Under the pieces are notes generated by a model. The model worked only from the letters and a program-made list of their open reading frames with translations, had not been told where the DNA came from and searched no databases. A stretch of DNA of 64,000 nt, taken from the NCBI GenBank assembly GCA_025331445.1, contig JAIWNE010000027.1:1-64000 (forward strand), given 5' to 3'. Origin of the DNA: Blakeslea trispora (taxonomy: Eukaryota; Mucoromycota; Mucoromycetes; Mucorales; Choanephoraceae). Shown in pieces: positions 59,954 to 64,000 of the stretch. The position numbers were made by a program, and so were the translations under genes. Position 1 is the first letter of the stretch. Each line of letters starts with the position of its first letter.

Positions 59954-60682
59954 ATGAATTCCCTTGTCAGTCATTTTCTGCAAAACTATCTATCGCAGCA
60001 CCAAGCAAATAACGCCAACAGTCAAAATAGTCTGCTAGGCAATGGTCCGACAGACTGGTTAACCAACGCAGCTACATTTGCAGGCGTGGACGCCCTTTTA
60101 AACCGATACGATGAAGAAAATGAAGACAAAAATCACTTCTGGCGCAATGCAGGCTTAGCTGGTGCCTTAGCACTGGGCTATCAATATTTTAGAGATCATT
60201 ACAATCGCCCACAACAACCAGTTCCAATGGATAATGGACAACAGCAGATGATTGCTCAGCAAGGCCAGCCTGTCAATGAGACACAGCCTTATGCACCATA
60301 TTATTATCCTTCACAACCAATAGATTACAACCAAAGTTTAGCTTATTCAAATGCCATGATGCCTTCTCAACCACCTTTTTATGGCCCCTTTATGATGCCT
60401 CCATTACTGCCTTACAGCACTATGAACTCTATGGGTTATAGTATGCCCGTGATACCACAAGATCCTTATATGACGATGGTACCAAATCAGATGATGCAAC
60501 AACAACAACAATTGATACAGCTACAGCTACAGCAGCAGCAGCAGCAGTATGGAGCGATTCCTTTCCAAAACTATGGTGTTTCGCCATACGCATACAATCA
60601 AAACATGGTGCAAATGCCTATGACTCCTTATTCGGTGCAGCATCGCCATATTTTTGGACACCATAGACCCGCTTATTTTTAG
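59954..60682 (+). CDS. Gln/Pro/Met-rich hypothetical protein, 242 aa
   Basis: Single exon. The N-terminal 85 residues look folded (NSLVSHFLQNYLSQHQ, WLTNAATFAGVDALLNRYDE, HFWRNAGLAGALALGYQYF), with a weakly hydrophobic helix. The rest is a low-complexity tail rich in Gln, Pro, Met, Tyr and Asn, including MMQQQQQLIQLQLQQQQQQY. It resembles prion-like tails of RNA-granule or vesicle-coat proteins, but no family is recognised. Start is the ATG after a T-rich leader and A-run. Confidence 0.65.
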   Translation: MNSLVSHFLQNYLSQHQANNANSQNSLLGNGPTDWLTNAATFAGVDALLNRYDEENEDKNHFWRNAGLAGALALGYQYFRDHYNRPQQPVPMDNGQQQMIAQQGQPVNETQPYAPYYYPSQPIDYNQSLAYSNAMMPSQPPFYGPFMMPPLLPYSTMNSMGYSMPVIPQDPYMTMVPNQMMQQQQQLIQLQLQQQQQQYGAIPFQNYGVSPYAYNQNMVQMPMTPYSVQHRHIFGHHRPAYF

Positions 60683-60938
60683 TCATAAGAAAAAGGAAAC
60701 CTGTAACATTAAAGACACTTGAAAAAAGTAGCTAAACCTTCATAATCACATCTCTTGTGCAAAGCGGTAAGAAAAGACTTTTTCAGCTTGATTTGATCAA
60801 CTGTCTTCTTGAATGCTTTGAATATGTGCTAATACAAAGTATTTATTCGACTTTTAACACATGTTTGTATAAATGATAAAGATAAGCTGTTATCAAACTA
60901 AACAAAAAAAAAAAGTATATAGACTACAGGTAAGACTG

Positions 60939-62194
60939 CTAACCAGCCCAGGTAACCCCTTATACTCGTGAACCTGTGGCGAGATTAATTAGACACTTGA
61001 CTTGTTCGTTGGTGTTTGAACAAACATCTTCAACTTCGGCTCTAGTGCCACATCCTGGAGTTCCTTTTACAATCGATACAATATCTTTGTAAAAGTATTT
61101 GTTAGCATGGCCATTAGTTAGTTCAGTGACAAGAATGTCTATTAAGAAGAAGTCAAGTTGTAGAGATGTTGTCGAATATAACTGCTTTAAACTTACTAGC
61201 AGGATTTTGTTTATCGAGTTTTCCTCTAGCTATTTCAATCTTATTTTAAGGATACCGCTGTATTACATTTTGCAGTGTTTCAGCTTTATCTTGCTGATGG
61301 CTTTTTTCTGAATAACACAAACCAATAAATGGTTGTTACTTGAATTTCTAGTACATCGTAAGAATTCACTTACTGTGAGACTGAGCTATTCTTGTTGCAT
61401 TCTTTTGCCATTCTAGTAGAGGCTCTTTCACAAAGACGCTCATGATATTGAGTGACGATTCTTTTTGATCTTGTATGGCCATCATCACAAAAACATTAGG
61501 TAATTTCATGTTACTTTTCTTCTTCTTTTCTACCACTTAGTATGTTTGTCAGGCATCTTCTAGAATATCGGGTACGCCCGATGGCCCAAGAATGCCTACT
61601 AGCTGTCTTGTAAGCCTAAAAGGTACAAGTTCTGCTGCATAACCAAAATCAATCGGTACCAGTTGACCACTGATCATTGACAAAAGTCAATCAATAAACA
61701 CAGAAAATTTATGTTGCAATCCTATTATACCTCTTCAAGTCTAATAAAAAGTTTTGCAAATGACGATTGTCAACTCCCAAATACTGATATGCATGCCAAG
61801 CTGTATGCAAATTCTTTTCTTAGCAACAGAAAAGCTTCTGGGGAAGCTGCTAGACTGAAAACAAAGTTACGGAGGACTGTGTTTGGAACTGACTCGTAGC
61901 AGCTAGCAAACGCTTTTGCAATCTTCTCTTTAGAGTCAGCAAAAGCAGCATTGTTTAAAGCCGAAAATGATATAAAAAAAACGGTGTTGCCATAGCTTTC
62001 TTTGGACGATTTAGATACATGTCCCTCTATCCAACTGTTGTATCTTGCTGCTGCACGTCTTACAATAACTTGATCTGAACGCCTGCTTGTGATGTATTGC
62101 TGCAAAGGTATAATATCATTGACCCATTCGATAATACCAAGATTAGAGGCCATTGGAATTACATTATTTGACAGTCGAGCTTTAGCAAATTGTG
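60939..62194 (-). pseudogene. DNA-PKcs-like PIKK kinase relic (C-terminal kinase and FATC part)
   Basis: Decayed 3' part of a phosphatidylinositol-3-kinase-related kinase, most like the DNA-dependent protein kinase catalytic subunit used in non-homologous end joining. From the 5' side: NVIPMASNLGIIEWVNDI, PEAFLLLRKEFAYSLA, LGVDNRHLQNFLLDL (catalytic loop, His kept; GDRH altered to DNRH), splice 61730-61670, LVPIDFGYAAELVPFRLTRQ (DFG kept), MSVFVKEPLLEW, IEIARGKLDKQNPA and NEQVKCLINLAT before GVTWAGW and a final TAG at 60939-60941. Breaks are a frameshift near 61795, and in-frame stops TGA (61549-61551), TAA (61246-61248) and TAA (60960-60962, within the FATC). Three GT-AG introns still look normal. 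The N-lobe and the huge N-terminal region are absent from the window; MITE copy 3 lies upstream. ATM/ATR origin is less likely because of FVKEP and NEQVKCL. Confidence 0.8.
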
Positions 62195-63488
62195 ATCAAA
62201 GCAGCATGATGACAATACTTATTTTGTATGTAGGAATCTGAATATTCTGTTTTGAGCAAAAGGCATTGTTCCTTATCATGTCGTTTAAGAAAATAAAAAA
62301 AGAGAAACAAAGCAAACAAAATTCCATTTGGAATGGATTCAGAAGGAGAGCAAGTATATGCATATACAATAGTCACTCGATTTAAGAGTATTTGATATAA
62401 GAGTGTAATCCTTTGACTTGAAAATAGCTTCGAGCACTAAGATGCCATTCAATTCAAAAGTATGTTCGACATAAAAGTGCAATTCTCGAAAATATGAACA
62501 CTCTTAAATAAAGCGATCACTGTATAGAAAAGAAGGAAAAACAAAATGAGGTAAAACAGTAACGATTCTATGGTGTATAAGATGCCTTCAGACAACTGCA
62601 TAACAGCAGGACAAAACAGGCGTTAAAATGTACAGAAAACACAAAGAGATTTGCTAGCAATCAGCAAGCCCATTTGCAATATGTATGGTCTCCTCCCGGC
62701 CAATTTTCCCCTCCCTTCATTTGTACTGATTACATCTTCATGTTGTCTCTGCATTTCAATACTTGTAACTCATAGAATATCAGATTGGACTTTTAGATAT
62801 CAGTCACTACTTCAATAGATGGAGAACTTTTGGCATCCTGATAGCAACTACTCAAATCAATTACAAAGAGTCTGTAATACTGTTATGTGAAGCATACAAA
62901 AAGCACACCCATTTTGGTCAAGTACTCAACTCTTTGATAAAAACAATCAAGTTCTGTATCCAGAAAGCTAACGAATGAAAGCAAAAAACATGCCACTTTG
63001 ATGCCATCCATCTCCTAACGTTGCCTGTTAAGGTAGTCAATGACTGGTTAAGACTGATTCTTGGCAGGTCTCTCTCTTTTTTTTAAGTCATGTTGGAAGA
63101 AAGTTGAGTTATTTGTACTCTCGTATAGGTACTGAGAAAGTGAGCACTATCGCTAATATCATCTGTTGTAGTGCATATGCTTGGGTCAAGGATGCTCTTG
63201 TTCATGTATTTGTGGCACGAACAAGAAAATAAGACTAATCATGCAAGCTAATGAAGCCCGAAAGGTAATATGCTCTTCAAACGAAAAGCCGTCACGGTGT
63301 CTAAATTTTTTTAGGCGAAATGCACAAGTTTTTTTTAAATCTTAATGGGATGGCTCTAAGCCATTTCTCAAATTTTGCTAGCAAACGGCCTTCCAAAAGA
63401 CAAAAAAAAACCAAAACTGAATTTTTTTTTCATTCCTTCTCTCTTTTTATATAGCCAACCTTTTTCCCTTTTTTTTTCCTTTAAAAAG
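62195..63488. other. Intergenic upstream of NOP58, with MITE copy 3
   Basis: No intact gene. The kinase N-lobe expected next to the relic is not found here. It contains MITE copy 3 (62367-62522) and the T-rich NOP58 leader. Confidence 0.5.
62367..62522. mobile_element. MITE copy 3 (156 bp, TA-flanked)
   Basis: Shorter, diverged member of the family at 5363 and 13986. The left end is CAATAGTCACTCGATTTAAG; the right end, reverse complemented, is CAGTGATCGCTTTATTTAAG. TA flanks both ends. It lies just upstream of the kinase relic. Confidence 0.78.
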
Positions 63489-64000
63489 ATGCTCGTGCTT
63501 TACGAAACCGCTGCCGGTTATGCCTTATTCAAGCTTGTTGACGATAACAAATTAGAAAAGCCTGAAGAAATCTACAAGGAATTCGAAACCGCTGAACAAG
63601 CCAACAAGGCGTATGTAGACTAAAAAAAAAAAGCTTAAACCAAGTTTTGCTGATCTTTGTCTTTCTTTAGTCTCAAGTTGAAGGCTTTCAAGAAGTTCGA
63701 AAACACCACTGATGCTTTATCTGCTGTCACTGGTATTGTCGAAGGCAAGTTGCCCAAGAACTTGAAGAAGTTCTTGGAAACTGAAATCAGCGAGAAGGAA
63801 ATGAAGAAGGAAAAGTTGGTCATCAGTGATCCTAAGCTTGGTAAGACATAACACACTCCTCCTCCTTTTTGGCAATATTGCTAAAGGCAGTAAATGATTG
63901 AATTGGACAAAAAAAAAACTGACATATGTTCGCGACCTTAGGTTCATCTATCAACAAGAAGATGGGTATCAATGTCTTGTCTGACTCCACTGTTCAAGAC
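63489..64000 (+). CDS. NOP58: NOP58 box C/D snoRNP core protein, 5' part
   Basis: Core protein of box C/D snoRNPs that guide 2'-O-methylation and processing of rRNA. Exons seen: 63489-63610, 63671-63840 and 63942 to the window edge (first 117 residues). MLVLYETAAGYALFKLVDDN is the Nop58 start. The NOP5 N-terminal domain follows (KAFKKFENTTDALSAVTGIV, LKKFLETEISEKE, KLVISDPKLGSSINKKMGIN). The MLVLYETAAG opening separates it from Nop56. Introns are 60 and 101 nt with consistent phases. The rest lies outside the window. Together with UTP22 it makes two ribosome-biogenesis genes within 8 kb, which may be chance. Confidence 0.95.

Noticed and set aside
1..64000. CRISPR arrays, bacterial operons or prophage
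   Set aside because: Spliceosomal introns throughout and eukaryotic gene families; no direct-repeat/spacer arrays were seen.

Overview
The window looks like nuclear DNA of an early-diverging fungus, most likely a mucoralean (Mucoromycota). The reasons are AT-rich sequence with poly-T/CT tracts ahead of start codons, many short spliceosomal introns (about 50-90 nt), and fungal gene families (KRE9/KNH GPI protein, STE7-type MAPKK, UTP22, CTLH-WD40). It also carries genes that most yeasts have lost: BORCS5, MCFD2, and a DNA-PKcs-like kinase that survives only as a relic. Assignment below phylum level is inference.

Layout. 0.3-2.0 kb: WDR26/GID7 (-). 3.7-4.2 kb: cytochrome c (+). 4.2-10.3 kb: a gene-poor stretch with a MITE. 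10.3-11.1 kb: KNH-domain GPI protein (+). 11.1-14.6 kb: gene-poor, with a second MITE. 14.6-15.9 kb: choline-phosphate cytidylyltransferase (+). 16.2-17.6 kb: WWE-like protein interrupted by an apparent frameshift (+). 19.5-21.6 kb: SEC2/Rabin-type Rab GEF (+). 21.6-25.2 kb: no clear gene, but a compositionally odd island. 25.2-26.2 kb: ELO elongase (+), tail to tail with a TBL/PC-esterase-like gene (-) to 27.7 kb. 30.0 kb: hypothetical protein (+). 30.9-31.5 kb: MCFD2 (-). 31.8-32.4 kb: Hsp20 with heat-shock elements (-). 33.5 kb: GNAT acetyltransferase (+). 34.0-35.3 kb: BORCS5 (-). 35.5-36.9 kb: methionyl-tRNA formyltransferase (-). 37.0-38.4 kb: fungal transcription-factor-domain-like protein (-). 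39.2-40.3 kb: a 142-bp perfect inverted repeat. 40.6-41.9 kb: MAPKK (+). 44.2-45.9 kb: heat-shock-factor-type regulator (+). 50.7-52.1 kb: MINDY deubiquitinase with a CaaX end (-). 53.5-54.1 kb: hypothetical (-). 54.6-55.1 kb: LSM3 (+). 55.8-59.6 kb: UTP22/NOL6 (+). 60.0 kb: glutamine-rich protein (+). 60.9-62.2 kb: DNA-PKcs-like pseudogene (-), flanked by the third MITE. 63.5 kb to the edge: NOP58 (+, partial).

The genes are mainly housekeeping and are not organised as a pathway cluster. Loose themes are ribosome biogenesis and RNA processing (UTP22, NOP58, LSM3), membrane lipid and traffic functions (CCT, ELO, SEC2, MCFD2, BORCS5), and stress/cell-wall signalling (MAPKK, HSF, Hsp20). The most notable points are the dying DNA-PKcs-like gene, an apparent excess of GC-AG introns (four of about 50), a family of TA-flanked MITEs, the 142-bp inverted repeat, and lipid-modification signals on BORCS5 and MINDY. 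All gene models come from reading splice sites and conserved protein motifs by eye; no searches were run.
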